A stretch of 64,000 bases of DNA from an uncultured Anaeroplasmataceae bacterium (GCA_949840955.1 CATKXV010000001.1:186001-250000), one strand, 5' to 3'. Numbered from the stretch's first letter, positions 1 through 8,237 are shown. Made by a program: numbers and translations. Notes: a model not told the origin generated them from the sequence alone.

Positions 1-115
1 GGTGCTCCTTCATACCATGAACAATTTGAACGATTCCTTTAGCATTTTCTATTTCATACAAGGTTGTATATATTGGGTGTTGATCATATAAAGATTTTAA
101 AGTGATTTGCTCCAT
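1..115 (-). CDS. Alpha/beta hydrolase, lysophospholipase-like (partial, N-terminus only)
   Basis: Only the first 38 codons are inside the window; the gene runs off the left edge. The peptide begins MEQITLKSLYDQHPIYTTLY and reaches a GIVQIVHGMKEH stretch. The beta-strand followed by VHGMxEH is the oxyanion-hole region typical of serine-aminopeptidase/lysophospholipase (Hydrolase_4) proteins. The ATG at 115 has an AGGAG ribosome binding site. It starts 19 nt after the carD-like stop, so the two are probably co-transcribed. The catalytic Ser, Asp and His lie outside the window, so the substrate cannot be judged. Confidence 0.65.
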   Translation of the reverse strand, partial: MEQITLKSLYDQHPIYTTLYEIENAKGIVQIVHGMKEH

Positions 116-134
116 AATTTTACTCCTAAATTGA

Positions 135-620
135 TTAATAAACAGGCTCAGTTTTTAAGCGCTCAAGGACTAAGGAATGTGCCTCATCCTTTGTAATTTT
201 TAAGGCAACAGCTACCTCATTATATAATTTCCGTTCTGCCTGTTGTAGAAATTGGGTATCAAAGGAACCAAGTGTTTTTTTCTCGGCCTTTTTATCCTCT
301 GCAATATGATAAAGCATCTTTAATAAATGGATGGTATCCATAATATTATTTGAGATGACGAGTTGCTGAAATAATAGCTTACGCTCCTTGTTGTCCTTCG
401 TATATTGATCTGAAAGAAGAAGAGAGTCATTTAAGGCTTTCAAAATTTGAGTTTTATCTAAAATAGGTCTTAAGAAGCAGGAAGCCTTTTCTAATGGCAT
501 CTTAATTAACATCTTATTATAATAGGTTTCTAGCTTATAATAAGCATCCTCTACATGTACTTCCAAAATTGTGCATAGTCCATGACCGTTATGAACAACA
601 TAGTCCCCTACTTTAAACAT
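135..620 (-). CDS. CarD/CdnL-type RNA-polymerase-interacting regulator
   Basis: 161 aa. Residues 1-60 (MFKVGDYVVHNGHGLCTI...) match the Tudor-like CarD/TRCF RNA-polymerase-interaction domain, with the typical GDYVVHxGHG opening. The rest is helical, as in CarD-like proteins. Members of this family bind the RNA polymerase beta subunit and tune initiation; the regulon cannot be read from sequence. The start is supported by a GGAGG site 8 nt upstream. It sits divergently from the FAD oxidoreductase at 809 and upstream of the partial hydrolase. Confidence 0.85.
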   Translation of the reverse strand: MFKVGDYVVHNGHGLCTILEVHVEDAYYKLETYYNKMLIKMPLEKASCFLRPILDKTQILKALNDSLLLSDQYTKDNKERKLLFQQLVISNNIMDTIHLLKMLYHIAEDKKAEKKTLGSFDTQFLQQAERKLYNEVAVALKITKDEAHSLVLERLKTEPVY

Positions 621-730
621 TTTTAGCCCTCCTCTCCCCTTGAATATACGAAAACTTACTAATAATATTATATCATAAAGTAAACTAAAAAACTAGGGAT
701 TGATTTAAAGAAAATAAAAGTATTTTTTCT

Positions 731-758
731 TTGTAATTTTTTTGTTTTATGATAGAAT
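731..758 (+). promoter_or_regulatory. Putative vegetative promoter of the FAD oxidoreductase
   Basis: A TTGTAA -35-like box (731-736) and a TAGAAT -10-like box (753-758) are 16 nt apart, about 50 nt before the ATG at 809. Both boxes are imperfect, so this is a suggestion only. Confidence 0.35.
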
Positions 759-808
759 AGTAATGTAGTACGATATTTATCAAAACTTGTAGGATAAGAG
801 GAGTTAAA

Positions 809-2221
809 ATGAAAAAATACGATGTAATTATTGTAGGCGCAGGACCTGCAGGATTATTTGCAGCATATGAACTTCATCAGCAAAATGAAAGTCTAAAGGT
901 TTTATTGGTTGACAAAGGACATGATATCTATCACAGAAATTGTCCTGTATTACAGCATAAACTTTCCAAGTGTCCAATAGATAAAAATGGACATTCAGGG
1001 TGTCATCCAGCATGCTCAATTACAAATGGCTTTGGTGGAGCTGGAGCATATTCTGATGGGAAATTTAATATAACCAGTGAGTTCGGAGGCTGGATGACAG
1101 ATTATCTCGATCCAAAAAAGGTAGAGGAATTAATATCCTATGTGGATTCTATTAATCTTAAATATGGGGCTCCAACTACAATAACCGATCCTACAACAGA
1201 TAAGGTTCGGGAAATTGAGCGAAGAGGCTATGCTGTTGGGCTTAAGCTTTTAAGAGCAAAGGTAAGGCATCTTGGAACAGAAAATAATTTAAAAATTATG
1301 GCTAGAATCTTTGATGATTTAGAAAAATGGATTGACATGCGGTATGAAACTGAGGTCACAGATGTTATTATAGAGAATAATCAGGTCAAGGGGATTAGAA
1401 TCAAGGAGGATGTCCTTGAATGCAATCAGGTATTTTTAGCTATAGGTAGAGATGGTGCTACTTGGCTTCAATCCCTATGTGAAATGCATGAGATCGGTCT
1501 TACTCATAATCAGGTGGATGTAGGCGTGCGTGTTGAAACCAATGATGTCATTATGGAAGAAATTAATCAAAATTTATATGAGGGAAAATTCATATATCGT
1601 ACCTCTGTAGGTACTGAGGTTAGAACCTTTTGCTCCAATCCGAGTGGTCATGTTGTCGTAGAAAATCATAGTGGAACGATCCTTGCAAATGGACATGCCT
1701 ATGCTGATATAAAATTGGGAAGCAAGAACACAAACTTTGCTTTACTGGTTTCTCATAAATTTTCTGAGCCATTTGATAAGCCAAATGAATATGCACATGA
1801 GGTATCTCGTCTTGCAAATCAGTTATCCTGTGGTTCTGTTATTGTACAACGATACGGAGATATATGTAAGGGCAGAAGAACGACTCAAAAGCGCTTGGAT
1901 GAAGGATTTGTCAAGCCAACATTAAAAGAGGCTGTACCGGGAGATTTGGGGCTTGTTTTACCCTATAATACAATGAAATCCATTATAGAAATGATTGAAG
2001 CCTTGGATCATGTTACTCCAGGTATAGCAAACGAACATACCCTATTCTATGGAGTGGAAGCGAAATTCTATTCAGCAAGACCTGTAACCAATGAGTATTT
2101 TGAAACTAAGGTCAAGGGTCTATATGTAGGCGGAGATGGGGCAGGCATTACAAGAGGTCTTGCTCAGGCTGGAGCCAATGGTGTTTGGGTAGCTAGAGAC
2201 ATTGTGAAAAGCTATAAATAA
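809..2221 (+). CDS. FAD-dependent NAD(P)-type oxidoreductase (COG2509-like)
   Basis: 470 aa, cytoplasmic. The N-terminus MKKYDVIIVGAGPAGLFAAY is a classic Rossmann dinucleotide-binding motif for FAD. A second flavin-contacting glycine-rich motif, GLYVGGDGAG, lies near the C-terminus. A GGAGAYSDGKF stretch around residue 75 and the cysteine-rich segment before it (CPVLQHKLSKCP...CHPAC) are typical of the uncharacterised 'NAD(FAD)-utilising dehydrogenase' family found across Firmicutes. The physiological substrate is unknown. The start is set by GAGGAGTTAAA upstream. It is a single-gene unit with its own terminator at 2234-2272. Confidence 0.9.
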   Translation: MKKYDVIIVGAGPAGLFAAYELHQQNESLKVLLVDKGHDIYHRNCPVLQHKLSKCPIDKNGHSGCHPACSITNGFGGAGAYSDGKFNITSEFGGWMTDYLDPKKVEELISYVDSINLKYGAPTTITDPTTDKVREIERRGYAVGLKLLRAKVRHLGTENNLKIMARIFDDLEKWIDMRYETEVTDVIIENNQVKGIRIKEDVLECNQVFLAIGRDGATWLQSLCEMHEIGLTHNQVDVGVRVETNDVIMEEINQNLYEGKFIYRTSVGTEVRTFCSNPSGHVVVENHSGTILANGHAYADIKLGSKNTNFALLVSHKFSEPFDKPNEYAHEVSRLANQLSCGSVIVQRYGDICKGRRTTQKRLDEGFVKPTLKEAVPGDLGLVLPYNTMKSIIEMIEALDHVTPGIANEHTLFYGVEAKFYSARPVTNEYFETKVKGLYVGGDGAGITRGLAQAGANGVWVARDIVKSYK

Positions 2222-2233
2222 ATTTTCAACTAG

Positions 2234-2272
2234 AAAGTGATATTTGACTGGAAAATATCACTTTTTATTTGT
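2234..2272 (+). terminator. Rho-independent terminator after the FAD oxidoreductase
   Basis: A perfect 12-bp inverted repeat (AAAGTGATATTT / AAATATCACTTT) with a 7-nt loop is followed by a T-rich run. Confidence 0.85.
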
Positions 2273-2359
2273 TTTTGTCAAACGATTTATTTATCTAGTT
2301 TTGTCGAAGGACTATAATAATTTTTTTATATGCTTTATAATAAGGCACAGGTGATAAAA

Positions 2360-2710
2360 ATGGGCTTGTCTGTAGGTGTGTATGTGAAAAAGGATATTTT
2401 AATTCTGCGATTAAAAGGAGAATTAGATGATGTTAGTGTTGGGGATTTACGGATACGAATTACAAATTATATTGAAAGCTATAAGATAAATCATTTGGTT
2501 TTAAATTTAGAGAATTTAACCTTTCTTGATTCCTCTGGAATAGGCTTTATTATTGGTCGGTATCATCAATTAAGAAAAAGAAATGGGGATATAACCATCA
2601 GCAATATCCATAGTAAAATTGAAAGAATTATTTATATATCGGGTCTTGCTAAAATCTGTAAAATCAGAGAAACAGAAGAATCCGTAGTCAGGACTTTATC
2701 AGGAGCTTAA
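2360..2710 (+). CDS. spoIIAA: Anti-sigma-F factor antagonist SpoIIAA
   Basis: 116 aa STAS-domain protein. In the forespore, SpoIIAA binds SpoIIAB and frees sigma-F; it is switched off by SpoIIAB-mediated phosphorylation and on by SpoIIE. The phosphorylatable serine sits in the conserved FLDSSGIG motif, and GRYHQLRKRNG follows as in known SpoIIAA. The ATG at 2360 (MGLSVGVYVKKD) was chosen because AGGTGAT lies just upstream. An in-frame ATG at 2330 has no ribosome binding site and adds ten residues absent from the family. It opens the spoIIAA-spoIIAB-spoVA operon. Confidence 0.95.
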   Translation: MGLSVGVYVKKDILILRLKGELDDVSVGDLRIRITNYIESYKINHLVLNLENLTFLDSSGIGFIIGRYHQLRKRNGDITISNIHSKIERIIYISGLAKICKIRETEESVVRTLSGA

Positions 2711-2730
2711 AAAGTGGAGGGAACCGAATT

Positions 2731-3147
2731 ATGTATAATGAAATTTTTATGAAATTTATATCCAAAAGAGGAAATATAGGGATTATTCGAAATGCTGTTG
2801 CAGCATTGATTATTGATAGTAATCCTACAATTACGTTTTTAAATGAATTGAAAACGGTCATTAGTGAGGCAATTACAAATTGTATCGTTCATGGCTATGA
2901 TAATCAAGAGGATCAATATGTGGAAATGAAGGTCATTGTCGATGATGAGAAGGTAGCCTGTGATATTCAAGATTATGGCAAAGGAATTGAGGATATAGAA
3001 CAGGCAAGAGAGCCTCTATTTTCTACCAAAAAGGAAGAAGAACGAAGTGGCTTAGGCTTTACAATTATGGAGATGTTTTGTGACACCTTTGCGGTGGAAA
3101 GCAAAGTAAATGAGGGAACAAAGATACATTTTACGAAAAATTGGTAA
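2731..3147 (+). CDS. spoIIAB: Anti-sigma-F factor and serine kinase SpoIIAB
   Basis: 138 aa GHKL-fold kinase. The N-box (SEAITNCIVHGY, ~46-57), G1 (DYGKGI) and G2 (RSGLGFTIM) ATP-binding motifs are all present. The family holds sigma-F inactive and phosphorylates SpoIIAA. A GGAGG site precedes the ATG, 20 nt after spoIIAA. In the usual Firmicutes operon sigF (spoIIAC) follows directly; here only 42 nt separate spoIIAB from spoVAC, so the partner sigma factor is not encoded at this locus. Confidence 0.95.
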   Translation: MYNEIFMKFISKRGNIGIIRNAVAALIIDSNPTITFLNELKTVISEAITNCIVHGYDNQEDQYVEMKVIVDDEKVACDIQDYGKGIEDIEQAREPLFSTKKEEERSGLGFTIMEMFCDTFAVESKVNEGTKIHFTKNW

Positions 3148-3174
3148 TAAGCCTTTGATTTTTAACCCATAATA
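3144..3174 (+). promoter_or_regulatory. Possible forespore (sigma-G/F type) promoter for spoVAC-VAD-VAE
   Basis: GTAATA at 3144-3149 and CATAATA at 3168-3174 are 18 nt apart. The second box fits the sigma-G -10 consensus CATWMTA and the first is a loose match to the -35 box. spoVA operons are sigma-G dependent in Bacillus. The call rests on short, AT-rich motifs. Confidence 0.3.
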
Positions 3175-3189
3175 ATACTGGTGATTTTT

Positions 3190-3639
3190 ATGGAAAAAAC
3201 AAGAAAATATTATCAGGAGCTTGTTTCAGTAAAAAAGGATTATAAAGTAATGCTTAAAAATTTTCTTTTAGCCTTTGGTTTTGGTGGAGCAGTCAGTATT
3301 GTTGGACAGCTGTTTTTTGATTTTTATCATAATCTATTAAAAGTGAATTCAACAGATGCATCCTTATATATGACGCTCTCTATGGTGTTTATCGCTGGGA
3401 TTTTGACTGCCTTTGGATTATATGATAAGCTCGGCCAAATTGGAAAATGCGGCTTAGCAATTCCTATTACAGGCTTTGCAAATGCATCTGTTTGTTCAGC
3501 TATGGAATACCATAAGGAGGGTATTGTTTTAGGAATTGGGGCAAACACATTGAAATTAGCGGGTAGTGTTATTGTATTAGGAACAGTTTCAGCTTTAATT
3601 GTAGCTAGTATAAGATATCTATTTGAGGTGCTACTATGA
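3190..3639 (+). CDS. spoVAC: Stage V sporulation protein AC (SpoVAC)
   Basis: 149 aa inner-membrane protein of the forespore dipicolinic-acid channel. It has four or five predicted hydrophobic segments, with the SpoVAC/AE signature GLYDKLGQIGKCGLAIPITG and GFANASVCSAMEYHKEG in the middle. It works with SpoVAD and SpoVAE to move Ca-DPA into the spore and release it at germination. The ATG at 3190 (MEKTRKYY) is preceded by GGTGAT; a GTG at 3181 is the alternative. It ends overlapping spoVAD (ATGA). Confidence 0.95.
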   Translation: MEKTRKYYQELVSVKKDYKVMLKNFLLAFGFGGAVSIVGQLFFDFYHNLLKVNSTDASLYMTLSMVFIAGILTAFGLYDKLGQIGKCGLAIPITGFANASVCSAMEYHKEGIVLGIGANTLKLAGSVIVLGTVSALIVASIRYLFEVLL

Positions 3640-4613
3640 CCTTCACTTTAAAGGATGTATATTTAAGTGCCTCATGTGTTGTTGCTGGAGACCTAGAAGG
3701 AAAGGGTCCACTAAAAAGCTATTTTGATTCCATAGATGAATGTAAGGATTGCTGCTTTGAGAATAGTGAAATTGATCTTTTATACAAATCGATTGATATG
3801 CTATTAGAAAAGGAAAAACTTTCCCCTGAGGATATCAGCATAGCCATTGGCGGGGAGCTTTCCAATCAGCTTACTACCTCAAGCTACACCCTAAGGAAGC
3901 TTTCTATAGCCTTTGCAGGTGTGTATGCAGCCTGTTCTACAATTACACTTGGTCTAGGTATGGCAGCCTTGCTGCTTTCCAATAAAGAAATTCAAAATGT
4001 TTTAGTTTTTACCTCTAGTCATAATCAGGCAGCAGAGCGTCAGTTTAGAAATCCTGTAGAATATGGGGGAAATAAAGAGGAAACACAAACCTTTACTTCA
4101 ACTATAGGAGCAAGTGCTCTTTTATCTAGAAAAGAAGGACCATTACGAATGGGTAGCTTTACTATGGGTAGAGTGATTGATATAGGATTTACAGATGCTT
4201 TAGATTATGGTAGAGCTATGGCACCTGCCGCCTTAGAAACCTTATTTAGTCATTTTAGACAGACAAAAACAACGCCTAAGGATTATGATTTGATTTTGAC
4301 AGGAGATTTATCCAAATATGGATCAGAGCTGGTTTTAAAGGCATTAAAGGAAGAATATGGTGAAGTCAAAAATTATAATGACTGTGGGCTTTTACTATAT
4401 GACATTCATCAACAGGATGTTCTTGCTGGAGGGAGTGGGCCTGGAACATCAGCTGCTGTTCTACTAGCCTATGTTAAAAAGAAAATTCTTTCAGGATACT
4501 ATAAAAAGGTATTATTATGTGCCACAGGAGCCCTTATGAATCCTACAATGATCAATCAAAAGAATAGTCTTCCTTGTATAGCTCATGCCATTACATTGGA
4601 GGCGATAAAATGA
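3636..4613 (+). CDS. spoVAD: Stage V sporulation protein AD (SpoVAD)
   Basis: 325 aa, thiolase-like fold. SpoVAD binds dipicolinic acid and is essential for DPA uptake by the developing spore. The conserved GVYAACSTITLGLGMAALLL segment and the late GGSGPGTSAAVLLAYV block match the family. It is translationally coupled at both ends: its ATG overlaps the spoVAC stop and its stop overlaps the spoVAE start. Length is normal (about 330-340 aa). Confidence 0.97.
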   Translation: MTFTLKDVYLSASCVVAGDLEGKGPLKSYFDSIDECKDCCFENSEIDLLYKSIDMLLEKEKLSPEDISIAIGGELSNQLTTSSYTLRKLSIAFAGVYAACSTITLGLGMAALLLSNKEIQNVLVFTSSHNQAAERQFRNPVEYGGNKEETQTFTSTIGASALLSRKEGPLRMGSFTMGRVIDIGFTDALDYGRAMAPAALETLFSHFRQTKTTPKDYDLILTGDLSKYGSELVLKALKEEYGEVKNYNDCGLLLYDIHQQDVLAGGSGPGTSAAVLLAYVKKKILSGYYKKVLLCATGALMNPTMINQKNSLPCIAHAITLEAIK

Positions 4614-4960
4614 TGTATTTCTATGCGTTTTTAATTGGAGGAGCAATTTGTGGTCTTGCTGAAATTATCAAGGATACCTTTAAGCTAACTGTTGGACATA
4701 TGACCGTATTATTTGTATGCCTAGGAAGCCTTCTTGATTTTGGTGGATTTTATGATCGCTTGATTGAAATATCAGGCGCTGGAGCAGCATTACCAATCAC
4801 GAGCTTTGGGCATTCCCTAGTTCATGCCAGTCTTGAAAAAGCAAATGAAATCGGCTATATAGGAATCTTTACAGGAATTTATGGAAAGACAAGCGCAGGC
4901 ATTGCCTTTACAATCCTTCTTTCTGTTGCAATAGCTCTCCTATTTAAGCCAAAGCGTTAA
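4610..4960 (+). CDS. spoVAE: Stage V sporulation protein AE (SpoVAE/AEb)
   Basis: 116 aa membrane protein homologous to SpoVAC, with GFYDRLIEISGAGAALPITS and SFGHSLVHASLEKA signatures. It is the third gene of the minimal C-D-E set seen in many Clostridia; spoVAA, AB, AEa and AF are absent here. The ATG at 4610 (or 4613) has GGAGGCGAT just upstream and overlaps the spoVAD stop. Confidence 0.93.
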   Translation: MMYFYAFLIGGAICGLAEIIKDTFKLTVGHMTVLFVCLGSLLDFGGFYDRLIEISGAGAALPITSFGHSLVHASLEKANEIGYIGIFTGIYGKTSAGIAFTILLSVAIALLFKPKR

Positions 4961-4984
4961 AGAACCTATTAGGTTCTTTTTTAC
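4959..4984 (+). terminator. Terminator of the spoIIA-spoVA operon
   Basis: The AAAGAACCTA / TAGGTTCTTT hairpin is followed by six T residues. Confidence 0.88.
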
Positions 4985-5026
4985 GTTCCCTTAACGCAGA
5001 GAAAATAGGAAAAACTTTAGGGTAAC

Positions 5027-5055
5027 TTGAAGGTTTATATAATCTAGTGTATAAT
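5027..5055 (+). promoter_or_regulatory. Sigma-A-type promoter of the CPBP protease operon
   Basis: TTGAAG (5027-5032) and TATAAT (5050-5055) are separated by exactly 17 nt, 22 nt before the ATG at 5078. Confidence 0.7.
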
Positions 5056-5077
5056 TAAAGGTAAGGAGTTGATCGAT

Positions 5078-5878
5078 ATGGATAAAGCAAAAAATCCTAT
5101 GCTTGAGCCAAATAAAATGGTTGCTGTTATTGGCTATATCTTTTTTACAATTTTTGGAGGCTCCATTTTTGTTATAACAGCTGCTCTGATTTATAATAAA
5201 GCACAAGGACTAAATTTAAATACCTTTTCTTTGATTGAGCTTTTAGGTCAAACTGATTTTTCTAAGATAGAAGAAGCCCATAAAAGCTTATATGTTATGA
5301 GCAATGCCTTAGGAAATATGCTAACGTATGGATTTATGCTCGCTATCGTTGGATTTTATATGAGAAATTTTGTTAAGGAGGATGCAGTAAAACTCCCAGC
5401 AAATAAAAAGCTGTTTTGGATGATTCCAGTGTTTGCTGTAGCTGGATATCTCCTTTCCTTTGTTGTAGATTTAGGAATTTCACAGCTGGTTAGGGATCCT
5501 TCAGTGAATCAAACGAGTATAGTAGAATTAATCTCAAATGGAGGAGCCGTTCCTATGTTCATTGCTGTTGTGGTATGTGCCCCTATTGTTGAGGAATTGA
5601 TTTATAGAAAAGCAATCTTTGAATTTTTGAAGAAGCAGCATATTGTAGTATCGTATATAATCTCGATTGCCTTTTTTGCCCTACCTCATATGGTTACTAC
5701 CTTCATATCTGGGAATTATTCTATTTTAGATAATTCTCTTATGAGTATACCTTATGTGTTTAGTGGATTTCTACTTTGCTTAACCTATCATTTGTGTGAT
5801 GAGAATATATATGCTTCATGGTTTATGCATCTAGTGAATAATTTGATTGCGTTTATTTTAATTGTTGTGGGGGTATAG
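5078..5878 (+). CDS. CPBP-family intramembrane glutamic protease
   Basis: 266 aa with about eight membrane segments. The CPBP/Abi (Rce1-like) motif 1 is EELIYRKAIF, motif 2 is a histidine in FFALPHMVTTF, and motif 3 is HLVNN near the C-terminus, so all catalytic residues are present. Bacterial members serve in bacteriocin immunity or membrane protein processing; the substrate here is unknown. The ATG at 5078 is 9 nt from AAGGAG; an in-frame TTG at 5069 touches the ribosome binding site and is unlikely. Confidence 0.9.
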   Translation: MDKAKNPMLEPNKMVAVIGYIFFTIFGGSIFVITAALIYNKAQGLNLNTFSLIELLGQTDFSKIEEAHKSLYVMSNALGNMLTYGFMLAIVGFYMRNFVKEDAVKLPANKKLFWMIPVFAVAGYLLSFVVDLGISQLVRDPSVNQTSIVELISNGGAVPMFIAVVVCAPIVEELIYRKAIFEFLKKQHIVVSYIISIAFFALPHMVTTFISGNYSILDNSLMSIPYVFSGFLLCLTYHLCDENIYASWFMHLVNNLIAFILIVVGV

Positions 5879-5880
5879 AT

Positions 5881-6408
5881 ATGCTAAGGAAATCAAATCA
5901 ATTTTATAAAGAAAATATTTTTCGTGAGCTAAAAGAGAAGAATGCTATACTAACGGCAGGAGATAAGACACATGGCTTTCATTCTTTAACTGTTTCCTGG
6001 GGTGGAATTGGCGTATTATGGGGCTGTGATGTGGCATTTTTATTTGTAAGAAAATCAAGATTTACTCATCAATTTTTAGAGAAATGTGAAAGTGTCACTC
6101 TTTCCTTTTTGGATGAACAGTATAAGGACAAGGTAGAATTTATGGGAACCCATTCTGGAAAGGATATGGATAAAATGAAGGCCTGTGGGCTTTCCTATAC
6201 CTATGATCCAGATTATGATGGAGCTTATATAAAAGAAGCAAGCTATTGCTTTAAAATGAAAAAACTTTATGAAATGGAACTATCCTATGATTTACTCTCT
6301 GAACAGCTGAAGGAAAGGTTCTATCCTACAAAGGATATGCATACAATGTATGTATGTGAAATCAAGCAGTTCCTGGTTACGGAGGAAATCTATGATACCC
6401 TATATTGA
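5881..6408 (+). CDS. Flavin reductase-like (FMN-binding split-barrel) protein
   Basis: 175 aa. The N-terminal half fits the flavin-reductase-like FMN-binding split barrel: NAILTAGDKTHGFHSLTVSWGG, then GCDVAFLFVRKSRFTHQFLE, and FMGTHSGKDMDK further on. These proteins bind FMN and act as NAD(P)H:flavin or small-molecule reductases; the substrate is unknown. It starts 2 nt after the CPBP stop and overlaps the dipeptidase start by 17 nt, so it is the middle gene of an operon. Confidence 0.85.
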   Translation: MLRKSNQFYKENIFRELKEKNAILTAGDKTHGFHSLTVSWGGIGVLWGCDVAFLFVRKSRFTHQFLEKCESVTLSFLDEQYKDKVEFMGTHSGKDMDKMKACGLSYTYDPDYDGAYIKEASYCFKMKKLYEMELSYDLLSEQLKERFYPTKDMHTMYVCEIKQFLVTEEIYDTLY

Positions 6409-7366
6409 TCTACATTGTGATACGATATCCGCTTTACAAGAAAAAAAATGGCATTTAAGGGATGCCAATTTACAAGTAAACCTAAATCATTTAAAGCAAG
6501 GAAATTGTATGCTCCAATGCTTTGCTATGTTTATTCATCTGAAAAAGACAAAGAATCCTTGCTTGGATTGCTTGAAAATGATAGATTATTATTACCAGGA
6601 ATTGGAAAAAAATAAAGAAATCGCTCCTGTTTTCTCCTATAATGATGTTCTAAAAAACCAAGAAAAGGGCCTGATTTCAGCCCTCCTTACCATTGAAGAG
6701 GGTGGAGTCACAGAAAACAGCTTAGAGCTTTTGCGGATATATTATCGCTTAGGTGTTCGAATGATTTGCTTAAATTGGAATTTTATCAATGGAGTAGGGC
6801 ATCCCAATTTTGTTTATACTCAAAGGCCAGATTTTAAAACACCAGAAGAGGAAAAGGGACTTACAGAATACGGGATTCAAATGGTTCAGGAAATGAATCG
6901 ATTGGGAATCATTGTTGATGTTTCACACCTATCAGATAAAGGCTTTTATGATTGTATAAGGTATTCTACAAAGCCGATTGTAGCTAGTCATTCGAATGCT
7001 AGAAGCATCTGCAACCATGTCCGTAATTTAACAGATGATATGATTTTAAAATTAAAAGAAAATGGTGGCGTTATGGGAATGAATTTTTGTGCAGCCTTTT
7101 TAGCAGAAGACGAGGCTGAGGCAGAAGGAAAGGACACCATACCCTACTTAATTTTACATATGAAGCATATCAAGAGTATTGCTGGGGCTGAGGTTATAGC
7201 GATTGGTAGTGATTTTGATGGAATTGATCCGGATATTTCATTGAAAAATGCTTCTCTTTTACCAAGGCTTTTTGATGAAATGAGGCATCAAGGCTTCACA
7301 GAAGAAGAGATTTCAATGATTTCTCATAAAAATTTTTTAAGAGTTTTAAGAAAAAATATAGGCTAA
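6392..7366 (+). CDS. Membrane-dipeptidase family (M19) zinc dipeptidase
   Basis: 324 aa TIM-barrel metallopeptidase. Zinc ligands of the M19 family are visible: HxD in DLHCDT at the N-terminus, the bridging Glu in TIEEGG, His in VDVSHLS and in SHSNARSICNH, and Asp in GSDFDG. It should hydrolyse dipeptides, possibly including D-amino-acid dipeptides. The ATG at 6392 has GGAGG 8 nt upstream and removes a spurious 14-residue extension. Last gene of the CPBP-flavoprotein-dipeptidase operon. Confidence 0.93.
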   Translation: MIPYIDLHCDTISALQEKKWHLRDANLQVNLNHLKQGNCMLQCFAMFIHLKKTKNPCLDCLKMIDYYYQELEKNKEIAPVFSYNDVLKNQEKGLISALLTIEEGGVTENSLELLRIYYRLGVRMICLNWNFINGVGHPNFVYTQRPDFKTPEEEKGLTEYGIQMVQEMNRLGIIVDVSHLSDKGFYDCIRYSTKPIVASHSNARSICNHVRNLTDDMILKLKENGGVMGMNFCAAFLAEDEAEAEGKDTIPYLILHMKHIKSIAGAEVIAIGSDFDGIDPDISLKNASLLPRLFDEMRHQGFTEEEISMISHKNFLRVLRKNIG

Positions 7367-7453
7367 AATGTCTAAAATAGCCTCAAAATGCTCTTATTTT
7401 TGTCGATTTTGTAAAAATAAATCATTTTTTTGCAAAAAAATAAAAAAAAACTC

Positions 7454-7482
7454 TTTACATTTCATTGAAAATAGTGTATCCT
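7454..7482 (+). promoter_or_regulatory. Strong promoter of the candidate small RNA
   Basis: TTTACA (7454-7459) and TATCCT (7477-7482) are 17 nt apart, placing transcription start at about 7488-7490. No open reading frame with a ribosome binding site follows. Confidence 0.6.
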
Positions 7483-7488
7483 ATAGAT

Positions 7489-7607
7489 GCGTATGATTTC
7501 GCACTATATATTATCTCCCAATTTACTCATGAGATCATACGCACTTATTTATCTCTCAATTTACTCAAAATACAAGGAAAAGACCATCCCTTTTGGATGG
7601 TCTTTTC
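7489..7607 (+). ncRNA. Candidate ~120-nt small RNA with a duplicated C-rich motif
   Basis: A promoter, a structured body and an intrinsic terminator form a complete small transcription unit without a reading frame. The 5' end forms a perfect 9-bp stem, GCGTATGAT (7489-7497) with ATCATACGC (7534-7542). A 19-nt motif beginning TTATCTC and ending CAATTTACTCA occurs twice with one change, at 7511-7529 (inside the loop) and 7549-7567 (after the stem). The motif exposes UCUCCC or UCUCUC, complementary to Shine-Dalgarno purines, which suggests a trans-acting antisense RNA (inference). I do not recognise it as a known RNA family. Confidence 0.55.
7578..7606. terminator. Bidirectional terminator shared by the small RNA and the gene at 7612
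   Basis: AAAAGACCATCC pairs perfectly with GGATGGTCTTTT across a 5-nt loop. The flanking A and T runs let it work on both strands. Confidence 0.88.
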
Positions 7608-7611
7608 TATT

Positions 7612-8178
7612 CTAATTTTTACTAGCCTGATATAGCTTAAAATATCGGAATCGACTGATGCGATTTGCAGAATTGGTGAACGCATAAGAATCACAGGCCT
7701 CCCAAATGAATACCCAAGAAAATATTTCTATAATTCCCTGAAATATAAAATTGACATGGTACCATTCTAACAGCCCAAAAACAAAAAATAGAATTGCTCC
7801 AATACCTAAGGATATCGTTCCCTTTATATTTGTTCGAAGTATGGCTAGATTCGTTTCCTGAAGCTCAACAGCATAATGGATTTGAATCATTTTTTTTATG
7901 CTTTCCTGCTCTTCTATATTCATTTGTTCAGGAAATAGAATTTTTAAATTTAAAGTAGCATTTCTTTTTGTATAGGAATATGCCTTTTCAATATAGGTGA
8001 ATATCCCTTCGTTTAGGATTCGGTTCCCACTATATTCCTGATAGATTTGTTGATCCCTTAAATCCAAATAAATGGTTGAGGAATTTTCCTGAAGTGAATA
8101 TTTGGATATTTCAGAGGTTTCTAAATAATCGTCGATTAGAAGGTTGATTTCCTGGATCGTTTTCTTATATTTCTTCAT
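7612..8178 (-). CDS. Hypothetical membrane protein
   Basis: 188 aa, no recognised family. The first ~115 residues are soluble and charged (KKYKKTIQEINLLIDDYLET...), followed by two hydrophobic segments (GTISLGIGAILFFVFGLLEW and NFIFQGIIEIFSWVFIW) and a basic tail. The ATG at 8178 was chosen over one at 8202 because AAGGAG precedes it and nothing precedes the other. It runs against the local gene direction and shares a terminator with the candidate small RNA. Confidence 0.75.
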   Translation of the reverse strand: MKKYKKTIQEINLLIDDYLETSEISKYSLQENSSTIYLDLRDQQIYQEYSGNRILNEGIFTYIEKAYSYTKRNATLNLKILFPEQMNIEEQESIKKMIQIHYAVELQETNLAILRTNIKGTISLGIGAILFFVFGLLEWYHVNFIFQGIIEIFSWVFIWEACDSYAFTNSANRISRFRYFKLYQASKN

Positions 8179-8237
8179 TTTTTTCGTTCTCCTTTTCTTC
8201 ATTATACACGGAAGAAGAAAAGATTTCTAGTATTAAG

